The position numbers and the translations under genes were made by a program. The notes under the pieces were generated by a model. The model did not search any database. It was not told the DNA's origin and saw only the letters and a program-made list of their open reading frames with translations. A stretch of 64,000 bases of DNA from Novosphingobium indicum (GTDB lineage: Bacteria > Pseudomonadota > Alphaproteobacteria > Sphingomonadales > Sphingomonadaceae), in assembly GCF_014645195.1 (NCBI RefSeq), contig NZ_BMLK01000001.1:1-64000 (forward strand), given 5' to 3'. Shown here one piece after another: positions 25,849 through 34,079 of the stretch; position 1 is the stretch's first letter, and each line of letters opens with the position of its first letter.

Positions 25849-26598
25849 ATGAGCTATAAAGTTGCCGTCGTCACCGGCGCCGCCGCCGGGATCGGCGCCG
25901 CCTGTTCCAAGCGCCTCGCCAAGGAGGGCGTCGCCGTCGCCGTGCTCGATCTCGATGCCGAGCGCTGCGCCGATACCGTCAAGGCCATCAAGGACGCCGG
26001 CGGCACGGCGATTGCGGTCGGAGCCGACGTCTCCAACCGCGCCTCGGTCAAGGCCGCTTTGGAGCAGGTGCGAGAGGCGCTCGGCCCGATCTCCATCCTC
26101 GTCAACAATGCCGGCGTGACCGACTTCACACCGTTCGAGGAGCTGACCGACGAGCGCTGGGACTTCATCTACGCGGTCAACGTGCGCGGCCTGTTCGTGA
26201 TGACGCAGGAGTGCCTGCCCGACATGAAGAACGCGGGATGGGGCCGCATCGTCAACATTTCCTCCTCGAGCGCGCAGACCGGTGCGGTCAACATGATCCC
26301 CTACAGCTCCTCGAAGGGCGCCGTGGTCACCATGACGCGTTCGATGGCGCAGGAGTTCGGTCCCTGGGGCATCACCGTGAACAACATCCCGCCAGGCTCG
26401 GTCATGGGCACGATCATGTCAGAGGCGAACCGCGAGAAGTTCCAGATCCCCACCGAAGTGCTGCTGCAGACGATCCCGGTACGCCGCATGGGCGAGCCCG
26501 ACGATATCGCCAATGCCTGTGCATGGCTCTGCGACGAGCGTAGCGGCTACGTCACCGGCCAGACCATCGGCGTAAACGGCGGCCGCGTCGTTACCTGA
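25849..26598 (+). CDS. SDR family oxidoreductase
   Basis: A 249-residue classical SDR. GAAAGIG is at 10-16, Asp34 follows the second strand (NAD preference), NNAG is at 86-89, and YSSSK lies at 152-156. The tail YVTGQTIGVNGG is standard. GGGAGAGAAG precedes the ATG. It is separated from the esterase by 87 bases containing a small CCTAG-CC-CTAGG inverted repeat (25804-25815), so it might have its own promoter. It ends the rightward catabolic module and is followed by a strong hairpin. Confidence 0.87.
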   Translation: MSYKVAVVTGAAAGIGAACSKRLAKEGVAVAVLDLDAERCADTVKAIKDAGGTAIAVGADVSNRASVKAALEQVREALGPISILVNNAGVTDFTPFEELTDERWDFIYAVNVRGLFVMTQECLPDMKNAGWGRIVNISSSSAQTGAVNMIPYSSSKGAVVTMTRSMAQEFGPWGITVNNIPPGSVMGTIMSEANREKFQIPTEVLLQTIPVRRMGEPDDIANACAWLCDERSGYVTGQTIGVNGGRVVT

Positions 26599-26610
26599 GC
26601 GGAAGCGCAT

Positions 26611-26637
26611 ACGGCGCGGGTTTCACGCCCGCGCCGT
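26611..26637 (+). terminator. Hairpin after the last catabolic SDR
   Basis: ACGGCGCGGG and CCCGCGCCGT form a perfect 10-bp stem with a 7-base loop (TTTCACG), starting 13 bases after the SDR stop. There is no T-run on the plus strand, so it is at best a partial intrinsic terminator. It marks the edge of the catabolic region. Confidence 0.5.
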
Positions 26638-26664
26638 CAGCAAGTCCCCCCCTGAAAAGAACAA

Positions 26665-26690
26665 GGGCCGGTGACTTTCGTCACCGGCCC
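26665..26690 (-). terminator. Intrinsic terminator of ppa
   Basis: GGGCCGGTGAC and GTCACCGGCCC form a perfect 11-bp stem with a TTTC loop. Read on the minus strand, it lies 47 bases after the ppa stop and is followed by TTGTTCTTTTC, a convincing T-rich tail. It is convergent with the SDR gene. Confidence 0.8.
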
Positions 26691-26736
26691 CGATCCACAT
26701 GGGGGAGTGGACCTCGTCTATGCGTGGATACTGAAA

Positions 26737-27276
26737 TCAGGCCGGAACGGCGCCCTTGTAGCGTTCGATCGCCTCGAGAACGATCTGACGCGCGTCTTCT
26801 GCGCCGCCCCACGTACCCACACGTACCCACTTTTCCTTTTCAAGATCTTTATAGTGAGTGAAAAAGTGCTCGATCTGGCTGAACACGATTTCAGGCAGGT
26901 CGTCCTTCTCGTTCACGTTGGTGTAGTACGGGAAGGTCGAGTCCACGGGCACGCATACCAGCTTCTCGTCACCGCCGTGCTCGTCTTCGAGATTGAGGAC
27001 CGCGATCGGGCGCGCGCGCACGACGCAGCCGGCGATGAACGGCGAGCGCGCCACGACCAGCGCGTCGAGCGGGTCACCGTCCGGCGAGAGCGTGTGCGGC
27101 ACGAAGCCGTAGTTGGCCGGGTAGCGCATCGGCGTGTGCAGGATGCGATCGACGAAAAGCGCGCCCGAATCCTTGTCGAACTCGTACTTGACCGGTTCGC
27201 CGCCGACCGGAACCTCGATGATGACGTTGAGACTTTCCGGCGGATTGTCGCCAATGGGAACTTTGTCGATGCGCAT
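26737..27276 (-). CDS. ppa: Inorganic pyrophosphatase
   Basis: A 179-residue family I soluble inorganic pyrophosphatase, which hydrolyses PPi to phosphate and drives biosynthetic reactions in the cytoplasm. The signature D-G-D-P-L-D-A-L is visible (SPDGDPLDALVV). The Lys/Glu-lined pocket (EVPVGGEPVKYEFDKDSG, MRYPANYGFVPHT) and DSTFPYYTNVNEKDDLP are also present. Length is typical of bacterial hexameric enzymes. It is a single-gene unit with its own terminator. Confidence 0.95.
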   Translation of the reverse strand: MRIDKVPIGDNPPESLNVIIEVPVGGEPVKYEFDKDSGALFVDRILHTPMRYPANYGFVPHTLSPDGDPLDALVVARSPFIAGCVVRARPIAVLNLEDEHGGDEKLVCVPVDSTFPYYTNVNEKDDLPEIVFSQIEHFFTHYKDLEKEKWVRVGTWGGAEDARQIVLEAIERYKGAVPA

Positions 27277-27342
27277 GATGATCCTTCTTTACTGACACTC
27301 TTGGGAGAGTAGCCGGTTGGATAAAGATGCGCGCGACTTAGC

Positions 27343-27364
27343 GTTGCGGTTATTGCACCGCAAC
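27343..27364 (-). terminator. Hairpin downstream of the M61 peptidase gene
   Basis: GTTGCGGT and ACCGCAAC form an 8-bp perfect stem with a 6-base loop, 23 bases past the stop of the leftward peptidase gene. No T-run follows on the minus strand, so termination is uncertain. Confidence 0.4.
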
Positions 27365-27386
27365 AGCCTTCTCGTCGATGCGAAAT

Positions 27387-29339
27387 TTAGTTGCGTTTTG
27401 GCGCCAGCAACCGGTCGAATCCGTTCATCTTCCCAGGAGTCGTACTTTCCAGCCACGGCCAGCGGAGGCCGTCATGATAGTCGATCGACACCGTCTCGTA
27501 ACGGTCCCCGCGCTTCACCAGCAAGGCAATCGGCTTGGATTCCGGAGCCTTGGCCGCAGTGATCGCATCCTTGATCACGCTCTTGGTATAAGCGCGTCCG
27601 TTAACCGCTACGATAGTCACGCCATTGACGATCCCGGCGTTGTAACCGGCCCCATCCCACAGTGTCGAAGTAACGTTGCCGCCGTTGTCGAGCGAAAATC
27701 CCAGCGAATAGGTGAGATCCAGTGTCTTTCGCGAATCGGCGATACCCTTTGAGTAGGGATTCGGCTGCTCCTTCCAGACCAGATTGTACCCCGCCATCTT
27801 CATGCCGTTCATCGGCGCGGGCTGGTTCGGCTTGTAGAGCCGGGTGCGCAGGAAGTCGGCCCAGTCGTAGGCGTAGACCGAGTTGAGCGTGGAGACGACT
27901 TCATCGAAGTCGTAGGTCAGTTCGCCCCAGTCGCCGTCGCGCAGGCCGAAGAAGGCCTTGGCGAAATCGTCGAGCCCCTTCTTGCCGCCGGTACCCTTGC
28001 GGATGATCTGGTCGGCTTCGAGCCAGGTCAGCGCGCCTTCGACATAGTAGTCCTCGCTGCGGGTCAGCGAATTGTAGGGCAGCGGACGGCGGCGGGCGAG
28101 CTGCGGTGCGGCGGTCGTATCCTCGACCGAACGCCAGCCGCGGCCCGGCGTGCCCTCGGCATACTTGGCCACGGCATTGGCGAACATGCCGAGCACCGTG
28201 TCCTTCTTCTGCACGCCCGAGCGCGCCGCGAGAACATAGCCCCAGAACTGCGTCTGGCCTTCATAGACCCACAGCAGCGTGTTCTGCATCGGCTGCTGGT
28301 AGTCGGGCGTCCACAGGTCGGCCGGGCGGCGATACTTGCCGTTCCAGCTGTGCACAAATTCGTGCGGAATGACGTTGTGATCCCAGTCCATTTCGTCCCA
28401 GTCGATCCACGACTTGGGCTCGTACTGGTTCTCGCTCGAGCGGTGATGCTCCAGTCCGATGCCGCCCATGCGGTCGGTCAGCGCAAGCAGGAAGTCGTAG
28501 TGATCGAAGTGGCGGGCGCCGAACGTGTGCAGCGCCTCGTCGACCAGATTGCGGTAGGTCTCCATGTGCTTGGGCGCGATCGCGAGCAGTTCCGGCTCGT
28601 CGGCAACAACGTCCATGTAGACATCATGGCCCAGGTCCCATCGCTTGGCGTGTTCACCCGCAAAGATCGGCGAATCGACCAGACGTTCATAGTCGGTCGC
28701 GGTCCAGCTCACCGTGTCGCCCTGGCGCGACTTGCCGTCGAGCGCGGTATAGACGGTCCAGCCCTCGGGGACCTTCACGGTCGGCTTCACCGTGATGCCG
28801 CGCACATAGTACCCGGCCGGGTAGAGGCTCATCTTTTCCCACTGCAGGTTGAGCATTTCCTGCGTCATGGTGATGCGGCCCTCGCTCGAGCGCACCGGCG
28901 AGGTGTGGACGAACTTGGCCGTCACCGCCTTGGCGCCCTCGGGCAATTCGAGGTGAAACGCATTCACGGCGACAGTATCGCGCGCCCACGGAATTTCCTT
29001 GCCGTCGGCATAGAAGTGGATGTCCGCAAGCATGGCATAGGGGCCGGTTTCGGAGTGGTTGCCGGGCAGCCAGCCGGGCTGGATCAGCGTGATCTTGCCG
29101 GTTCCGGCCGCGACCGGAAACTCCTCGGTCACACGGTAGATGCCGTGCTCCACATCGGTCGCATCGATCCACAGCGAGACAGTGCCGGGATAGGGCACGT
29201 CCTTGGCCGCCGGGATCGGCGCCGGCAGCTCGGGTGCCATCGGCGTGGTACGGGAAGAATCCTGTGCCGTCGCCGAAGCGGAAAGGGACAGGAGGGCAGA
29301 GAGCGTCGCAACCGCAGTAAGATATTTCATTACGTTCAT
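27387..29339 (-). CDS. M61 family metallopeptidase (glycyl aminopeptidase type)
   Basis: A 650-residue secreted zinc peptidase. The signal peptide ([22 protein letters not shown]) starts the protein. The N-terminal beta domain spans roughly residues 40-220. The catalytic [10 protein letters not shown] is near residue 326, with the third ligand Glu expected in [17 protein letters not shown] domain occupies the C-terminus ([15 protein letters not shown]). Two ATGs three codons apart are possible starts. M61 enzymes release N-terminal Gly or Ala from peptides in the periplasm. It is a single gene between ppa and hisS. Confidence 0.9.
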   Translation of the reverse strand: MNVMKYLTAVATLSALLSLSASATAQDSSRTTPMAPELPAPIPAAKDVPYPGTVSLWIDATDVEHGIYRVTEEFPVAAGTGKITLIQPGWLPGNHSETGPYAMLADIHFYADGKEIPWARDTVAVNAFHLELPEGAKAVTAKFVHTSPVRSSEGRITMTQEMLNLQWEKMSLYPAGYYVRGITVKPTVKVPEGWTVYTALDGKSRQGDTVSWTATDYERLVDSPIFAGEHAKRWDLGHDVYMDVVADEPELLAIAPKHMETYRNLVDEALHTFGARHFDHYDFLLALTDRMGGIGLEHHRSSENQYEPKSWIDWDEMDWDHNVIPHEFVHSWNGKYRRPADLWTPDYQQPMQNTLLWVYEGQTQFWGYVLAARSGVQKKDTVLGMFANAVAKYAEGTPGRGWRSVEDTTAAPQLARRRPLPYNSLTRSEDYYVEGALTWLEADQIIRKGTGGKKGLDDFAKAFFGLRDGDWGELTYDFDEVVSTLNSVYAYDWADFLRTRLYKPNQPAPMNGMKMAGYNLVWKEQPNPYSKGIADSRKTLDLTYSLGFSLDNGGNVTSTLWDGAGYNAGIVNGVTIVAVNGRAYTKSVIKDAITAAKAPESKPIALLVKRGDRYETVSIDYHDGLRWPWLESTTPGKMNGFDRLLAPKRN

Positions 29340-29395
29340 CTTTGCGTCAGTTACCCGATTTGGCAACCATACATTAGCATCGGGTTGCACCGCGC

Positions 29396-29473
29396 GGCAC
29401 CGGCCCACGCCCCCACCCGACCTCCCACGAGCATATCCTGTCGGGAGGTCGGGTGGGGGCGTGGGCCGGTGCC
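29396..29473. repeat. Perfect 31-bp inverted repeat with 16-base spacer
   Basis: The arms 29396-29426 (starting GGCACCGGCCCACGCCCCC) and 29443-29473 are exact inverse complements over 31 bases. The loop is ACGAGCATATCCTGTC. It lies between the divergent peptidase and hisS genes, 57 bases upstream of the peptidase start and 80 bases upstream of hisS. A stem this long is unlikely as a simple terminator in a divergent region. An interspersed repeat or cruciform-forming element is more likely. Confidence 0.85.
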
Positions 29474-29552
29474 GATCAAGCGGGACAATCTTCCCGCGCA
29501 TCCCCGCGGGACCACTTTATTGCCGCGCCCATTCGGGCTAAGCGCGCGCCTT

Positions 29553-30797
29553 ATGAGCAACACACCACAGGCCATTCGCGGAACCCAGGACATTTTCGGC
29601 ACCGATGCCGAGGCTTTCGCACACGTCGTCGAAACCTTCGAACGCGTCCGCAAGCTCTACCGCTTCCGCCGGGTGGAAATGCCGGTGTTCGAGAAGACCG
29701 CGGTTTTCTCCCGCTCGCTGGGCGAGACAACCGACGTCGTGTCCAAGGAGATGTACTCGTTCGAGGACCGCGGCGGCGAATCGCTGACGCTGCGCCCCGA
29801 ATTCACCGCCGGGATCGCCCGCGCCTATCTTACGGGCGGCTGGAAGCAGTTTGCCCCGCTCAAGGTGGCGACGCACGGTCCGCTGTTCCGCTATGAGCGC
29901 CCGCAGAAGGGCCGCTATCGCCAGTTCCACCAGATCGACGCCGAGATCATCGGCGCGGCAGAACCGATGGTCGATGTGGAACTGCTGCTCATGGCCGACC
30001 AGCTTCTCAAGGAACTGGGCATTTCCGACGGCGTCACGCTGCAGCTCAACACGCTCGGCGATGCCGAAAGCCGTGAGGCCTGGCGCGCCGCGCTGATCGA
30101 ATACTTCCGCGATCACAAGGCGTCGCTAAGCGAGGATTCGCAGGACCGTCTGGAGCGCAATCCGCTGCGCATCCTCGATTCCAAGGACCCTCGCGACAAG
30201 CCCTTCACCGCCGATGCGCCGAAGATCGACGACTTCCTCTCGAGCGAGGCGCAGGACTTCTTCGGGGCCGTGACACAAGGGCTCGAAGCCGCCTCGGTGG
30301 ACTTCGTCCGAGCCCCGGCCCTTGTGCGCGGGCTGGACTACTACAGGCACACTGCTTTCGAATTTGTGACAGATCGGCTCGGCGCTCAGGGCACCGTGCT
30401 CGGCGGCGGCCGCTACGACGGCCTGCTCGAAGCGCTTGGCGGCCCGGCAACCCCGGCTGTCGGCTGGGCAGCGGGTATCGAACGCCTGGCCATGCTCGTG
30501 TCCGACGCCGGCATCGGCGGCGAGCCGCCGCTGACCTGCATCCTCGCGGTCGAGGACGATGCCGCTCTGCCCTACGCGCAAAAGGCCATCACGATCCTGC
30601 GCCACCAGGGCATCGCCGCCGAAATGATCGCTTCGGGCAGCCCCCGCAAGCGCTTCGACAAGGCCGTGAAGCTGGGCGCGAAAGTGCTAGTCTCGTTCGT
30701 AATGCGCGACGGCGCCCCCGTCGCCAACCTGCGCGCAGCCGAACCGACTGCCGATTATCTCGCGGTCGAGCAGGTCATCCAGACGATCCAGTCGTGA
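29553..30797 (+). CDS. hisS: Histidine--tRNA ligase
   Basis: A 414-residue class II aminoacyl-tRNA synthetase. Motif 2 is [15 protein letters not shown] with [16 protein letters not shown]. The histidine-specific signature is [15 protein letters not shown]. Motif 3 is [10 protein letters not shown], and a C-terminal anticodon-binding domain begins near residue 325. It charges tRNA-His. The open frame continues far upstream, but similarity begins at [14 protein letters not shown], so ATG 29553 is used. No clear ribosome binding site precedes it. Confidence 0.95.
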   Translation: MSNTPQAIRGTQDIFGTDAEAFAHVVETFERVRKLYRFRRVEMPVFEKTAVFSRSLGETTDVVSKEMYSFEDRGGESLTLRPEFTAGIARAYLTGGWKQFAPLKVATHGPLFRYERPQKGRYRQFHQIDAEIIGAAEPMVDVELLLMADQLLKELGISDGVTLQLNTLGDAESREAWRAALIEYFRDHKASLSEDSQDRLERNPLRILDSKDPRDKPFTADAPKIDDFLSSEAQDFFGAVTQGLEAASVDFVRAPALVRGLDYYRHTAFEFVTDRLGAQGTVLGGGRYDGLLEALGGPATPAVGWAAGIERLAMLVSDAGIGGEPPLTCILAVEDDAALPYAQKAITILRHQGIAAEMIASGSPRKRFDKAVKLGAKVLVSFVMRDGAPVANLRAAEPTADYLAVEQVIQTIQS

Positions 30798-30839
30798 AGA
30801 GAGACTTTGCCTTTCTCGTCGATGTTTCCGCGGATGTTT

Positions 30840-31075
30840 CACGCGGAGGCGCACAGACGCGGAGAACAACGGGGAAGCGGGTTCGCGCGAAGGCGCAAAG
30901 GCGCGAAGACTTCATGTTTGCGGCGAAGCCGCTGTTCTCTCGTTACCTAAAACTTGGCGCAACGACAGACTGGGATAAGAGGCCTGCGGCGCGGCACAGC
31001 GTCTTCGCGCCTTTGCGCCTTTGCGCGAATCGATCTCCTTACCTTTCTTTCTCCGCGTCTCCGCGCCTCCGCGTG
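30840..31075. repeat. Bipartite long inverted repeat in the hisS-prfA gap
   Basis: Nearly the whole 310-base gap is one inverted structure. The outer arms 30840-30866 (CACGCGGAGGCGCACAGACG...) and 31049-31075 match in inverse with two mismatches. The inner arms 30882-30910 (TTCGCGCGAAGGCGCAAAGG...) and 31001-31029 match with one mismatch. Inside the right inner arm GCGCCTTT is tandemly repeated. The two arm types are distinct sequence modules, as in mosaic interspersed repeats. No gene lies in the gap. The prfA ribosome binding site (AAAGGA) follows the right outer arm. Confidence 0.85.
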
Positions 31076-31107
31076 CCCCCCTGCCACCTGTGCAAAAGGA
31101 ACCGCAC

Positions 31108-32181
31108 GTGAGCACGATCTCCGGCGAACGCCTCGCCCAGATTGCGCATCGCTTCGCCGAGCTGGAAGCCCGGCTCGCTTCGGGCACGCTGGAAGGCGAT
31201 GCCTTCGTGACCGCGAGCCGCGACTATGCGGAGCTGGAACCGGTCGCGCGGATCGCGTCGGACGTCGTCTCGATGCGCGGCGAACTCGCCTCTCTGCAGC
31301 AGCTCGACGATCCCGATCCGGACATGCGCGCGCTGGCCGAAGAGGAAATCGCGCGCATCAAGGAAGAGCTGCCCGAAGCCGAGCGGCAGCTTGCCCTGGC
31401 CATGCTGCCGCGCGATGCGGCCGACCAGCGCCCGGCCATGCTGGAAATCCGCGCCGGTACCGGAGGCGACGAGGCGGCGCTGTTCGCCGCCGATCTCTAC
31501 CGCATGTACGAACGCTATGCCGCCGAGCAGGGCTGGAAGGTCGAGATGATCTCCGCCAATGCCAGCGACATCGGCGGCTTCAAGGAAGTCGTCGCCAACG
31601 TGACCGGCACCGGCGTCTTTGCCAAGCTCAAGTTCGAATCCGGCGTCCACCGCGTCCAGCGCGTGCCGGTGACCGAGAGCGGCGGGCGTATCCATACCTC
31701 TGCCGCGACCGTCGCCGTTCTGCCCGAACCGAGCGAAGTGGACGTGCAGATCGAGGACAAGGACCTCAAGATCGATATCTTCCGCGCTTCGGGTGCAGGC
31801 GGGCAGCACGTCAACACCACCGATTCAGCGGTGCGCATCACCCACCTGCCCAGCGGGCTCGTGGTCATCTGTCAGGACGAGCGCAGCCAGCACAAGAACA
31901 AGGCCAAGGCGATGCAGGTCTTGCGCGCGCGTCTCTACGAGAAGATGCGAGACGAGGCCCACGGCGCCGAGGCCGAGGCGCGCAAGGCGATGGTCGGCTC
32001 GGGCGACCGCTCCGAGCGCATCCGTACCTACAACTTCCCGCAGGGGCGCGTGACCGATCACCGCATCAACCTGACCCTGCACCGCCTGCCGGAAATCCTC
32101 GAAGGTCCCGGCCTCGGCGAGCTGATCGACGCGCTGATCGCGGAAGACGAGGCCAAGCGACTGGCGGCCATGGATGCCTGA
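31108..32181 (+). CDS. prfA: Peptide chain release factor 1
   Basis: A 357-residue class I release factor reading UAA and UAG. The GGQ loop that triggers peptide release is in [18 protein letters not shown]. The anticodon-like region with the RF1-type P-x-T pattern lies near the middle, and the C-terminal [17 protein letters not shown] is typical. The start is GTG at 31108 with AAAGGA 7 bases upstream. Upstream translation is derived from repeat DNA. Its last 8 bases overlap prmC, whose product methylates the GGQ glutamine. Confidence 0.95.
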   Translation: MSTISGERLAQIAHRFAELEARLASGTLEGDAFVTASRDYAELEPVARIASDVVSMRGELASLQQLDDPDPDMRALAEEEIARIKEELPEAERQLALAMLPRDAADQRPAMLEIRAGTGGDEAALFAADLYRMYERYAAEQGWKVEMISANASDIGGFKEVVANVTGTGVFAKLKFESGVHRVQRVPVTESGGRIHTSAATVAVLPEPSEVDVQIEDKDLKIDIFRASGAGGQHVNTTDSAVRITHLPSGLVVICQDERSQHKNKAKAMQVLRARLYEKMRDEAHGAEAEARKAMVGSGDRSERIRTYNFPQGRVTDHRINLTLHRLPEILEGPGLGELIDALIAEDEAKRLAAMDA

Positions 32182-33034
32182 TCCGACCGGCACGGTGGCC
32201 GAAGCCATCCGCGCCGCCGCCGCACGCCTTGCGTCCACCAGCGACACCGCGCGGCTCGATGCCGAAGTGCTCATGGCCCATGCGCTGGGCGTCTCGCGCT
32301 CCGAACTCCTGCTGCGCCATATGCGGAGCGAGACACCCGCCCTCTTTGCGGACCTGATCGACCGGCGCGCCGCGCACGAACCGGTTGCCTATATCGCCGG
32401 CCAGCAGGAATTCTTCGGCCTGCCGTTCGCGGTCTCGCCCGACGTGCTGATCCCGCGCGGCGATTCGGAAGTTCTGGTCGAAACGGCATTGGCCGCACGT
32501 CCCCAGGCGCGCTCGGTATTGGACTGCGGCACCGGATCGGGCGCCCTGCTGCTTTCCGTTCTGGCAAACCTTCCGGCCGCACAAGGGACCGGCATCGACA
32601 GTTCACCGGGAGCCCTGGCCGTAGCGGCAGCCAATGCCCGGGCCCTTGGTCTCGACACCCGGGCACGAATGGTCATGGCCGACTGGCACAGGCCCGGCTG
32701 GGCAGACCCGCTTGGAGGCCCATTCGACCTGATCCTCGCCAATCCGCCCTACGTCGAAACCGCCGCCGCCCTCGATTCCTCGGTACGCGACTACGAGCCG
32801 GCCAGTGCCTTGTTTGCGGGGAGCGACGGCCTCGACGACTATCGCGTTCTCGTACCGCAGTTGTCCGGCTTGCTGGCGCGGGGCGGCCTTGCGCTGGTGG
32901 AGATCGGCTATCGCCAGGCCGAGGCCGTCAGCGCCATCGGAGAGGCCGCGGGATTGACCGCGCGCGTTCATCACGACCTTGCCGATCGGCCGCGTGTAAT
33001 CGCTTTTTCCGCAGTTTTAGATAAATCGCCATAA
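32174..33034 (+). CDS. prmC: Peptide chain release factor N(5)-glutamine methyltransferase
   Basis: A 286-residue SAM-dependent methyltransferase that modifies the Gln of the GGQ motif in release factors. The N-terminal helical domain (residues 1-80) is followed by [13 protein letters not shown] (SAM motif I) and the catalytic NPPY in [10 protein letters not shown]. It overlaps prfA by 8 bases, the usual prfA-prmC arrangement. The tail is slightly longer and A+T-richer than the body. Confidence 0.95.
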   Translation: MPDPTGTVAEAIRAAAARLASTSDTARLDAEVLMAHALGVSRSELLLRHMRSETPALFADLIDRRAAHEPVAYIAGQQEFFGLPFAVSPDVLIPRGDSEVLVETALAARPQARSVLDCGTGSGALLLSVLANLPAAQGTGIDSSPGALAVAAANARALGLDTRARMVMADWHRPGWADPLGGPFDLILANPPYVETAAALDSSVRDYEPASALFAGSDGLDDYRVLVPQLSGLLARGGLALVEIGYRQAEAVSAIGEAAGLTARVHHDLADRPRVIAFSAVLDKSP

Positions 33035-33216
33035 TATTTCTCTTGGAATTCCGTGCCGGAGTGCCTAATGATTACGCGGAGCCGGTTAATGGACGGAATT
33101 TCCCATACCCGGTTCACCTCCATCATTTGCGAGCGGTCTCAGCATTGGGCGCCGCAGCAAGGCAGATGAGGAAGTCTCGGCAGCCGGGGGTTAGCCGTGA
33201 TCTTATTACATATGGC

Positions 33217-33240
33217 AGTCCGATCTTGGTGATCCGGACT
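33217..33240 (+). promoter_or_regulatory. Leader hairpin upstream of the DUF4167 gene
   Basis: AGTCCGATC and GATCCGGACT pair with a single bulged C and a 5-base loop (TTGGT), 30 bases before the TTG start. The 235-base leader between prmC and this gene is A+T-richer than its neighbours and otherwise featureless to me. A role in translation or mRNA stability is possible but unproven. Confidence 0.3.
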
Positions 33241-33269
33241 CATGCCAGGGGTTTTGAGGAAAGTTATCC

Positions 33270-34007
33270 TTGAATAACAATCGTGGTAACAACCGTCGGC
33301 GCGGCCGCGGTAACAACCGTCAGCAAGGCGGCCAGCATACGAATCGTATCGACAGCAGGGCACGGGGCAACGCACCGCAGCTGCTGGAAAAGTACAAGAA
33401 GCTGGCGCATGACTCGCATCTAAACGGAGACCGGGTCCAGGAGGAATACTACCTTCAGTTTGCCGACCACTACTTCCGTGTGATCGCCGACCAGAAGCAG
33501 CGGCAGGAAGAAGCGCGGCAGCCCCGTCGGGATGACCGCCCTCAGGACAACAACGAGGATTCCGGCTCGGACGACGATTACGGCAACAACACCTCGTACA
33601 ACCAGAATTCTGCCCGTCAGGAACGCGGTCAGGATCGCTACGAGAATTCCTCTTCCGACGAGCAGAAGGAAACTGCCGGCAAGGGCGACGAGGAAGACGG
33701 CGAGGATCGCTCGATCTACGAACCGGTTGAAAATCCGTTCGTACGCGAGCCCCGCGCCACCCGTACTCCGAAGCCGCAGCAGCGCAAGCCGCGCCGCCGG
33801 ACGCGCGAAGATGATGCGGAAGGTCCGGAGGCTAATGCCGGCTCGGATAACGAGGACGACGCAGGCAACCTCGACCCTTCGGCCCTGCCGCCTTCGATTT
33901 CCGCCAAGGACGAAGCCGCCGAAGAAAAGCCCAAGCGTCGCCGCACCCGCAAGACGGCACCGCCCGCCGACGATGGCGACGGCAAGCTTGAAGCGGTAAA
34001 CGGCTGA
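33270..34007 (+). CDS. DUF4167 domain-containing protein
   Basis: A 245-residue alphaproteobacterial protein. The N-terminal 85 residues are the DUF4167 domain: an Asn/Arg-rich lead (MNNNRGNNRRRGRGNNR), then RIDSRARGNAPQLLEKYKKLAHD and GDRVQEEYYLQFADHYFRV. The remainder is charged, low in hydrophobics and surely disordered, with alternating acidic and basic blocks and a Lys/Arg-rich end (KPKRRRTRKTAPP). This composition suggests RNA binding or ribosome association. The start is TTG behind GAGGAAAG. It is often found near prmC in this order. Confidence 0.85.
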   Translation: MNNNRGNNRRRGRGNNRQQGGQHTNRIDSRARGNAPQLLEKYKKLAHDSHLNGDRVQEEYYLQFADHYFRVIADQKQRQEEARQPRRDDRPQDNNEDSGSDDDYGNNTSYNQNSARQERGQDRYENSSSDEQKETAGKGDEEDGEDRSIYEPVENPFVREPRATRTPKPQQRKPRRRTREDDAEGPEANAGSDNEDDAGNLDPSALPPSISAKDEAAEEKPKRRRTRKTAPPADDGDGKLEAVNG

Positions 34008-34020
34008 TTTACGATAGCCC

Positions 34021-34059
34021 GCCCGGCCGCGCGCAAGTTTCCTTGCGTCGTGGCCGGGC
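34021..34059 (+). terminator. Hairpin between DUF4167 gene and lnt
   Basis: GCCCGGCC (34021-34028) pairs with GGCCGGGC (34052-34059), and inside it CGCAAG pairs with CTTGCG around a TTTC loop. It lies 14 bases past the DUF4167 stop and just before the lnt start. No T-run follows, so read-through into lnt is likely. Confidence 0.5.
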
Positions 34060-34079
34060 AGGTCTACATACCGGCACCG

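Noticed and set aside
30798..31107. Small genes in the hisS-prfA gap
   Set aside because: The open frames there are made of the inverted repeats and have no start signals.
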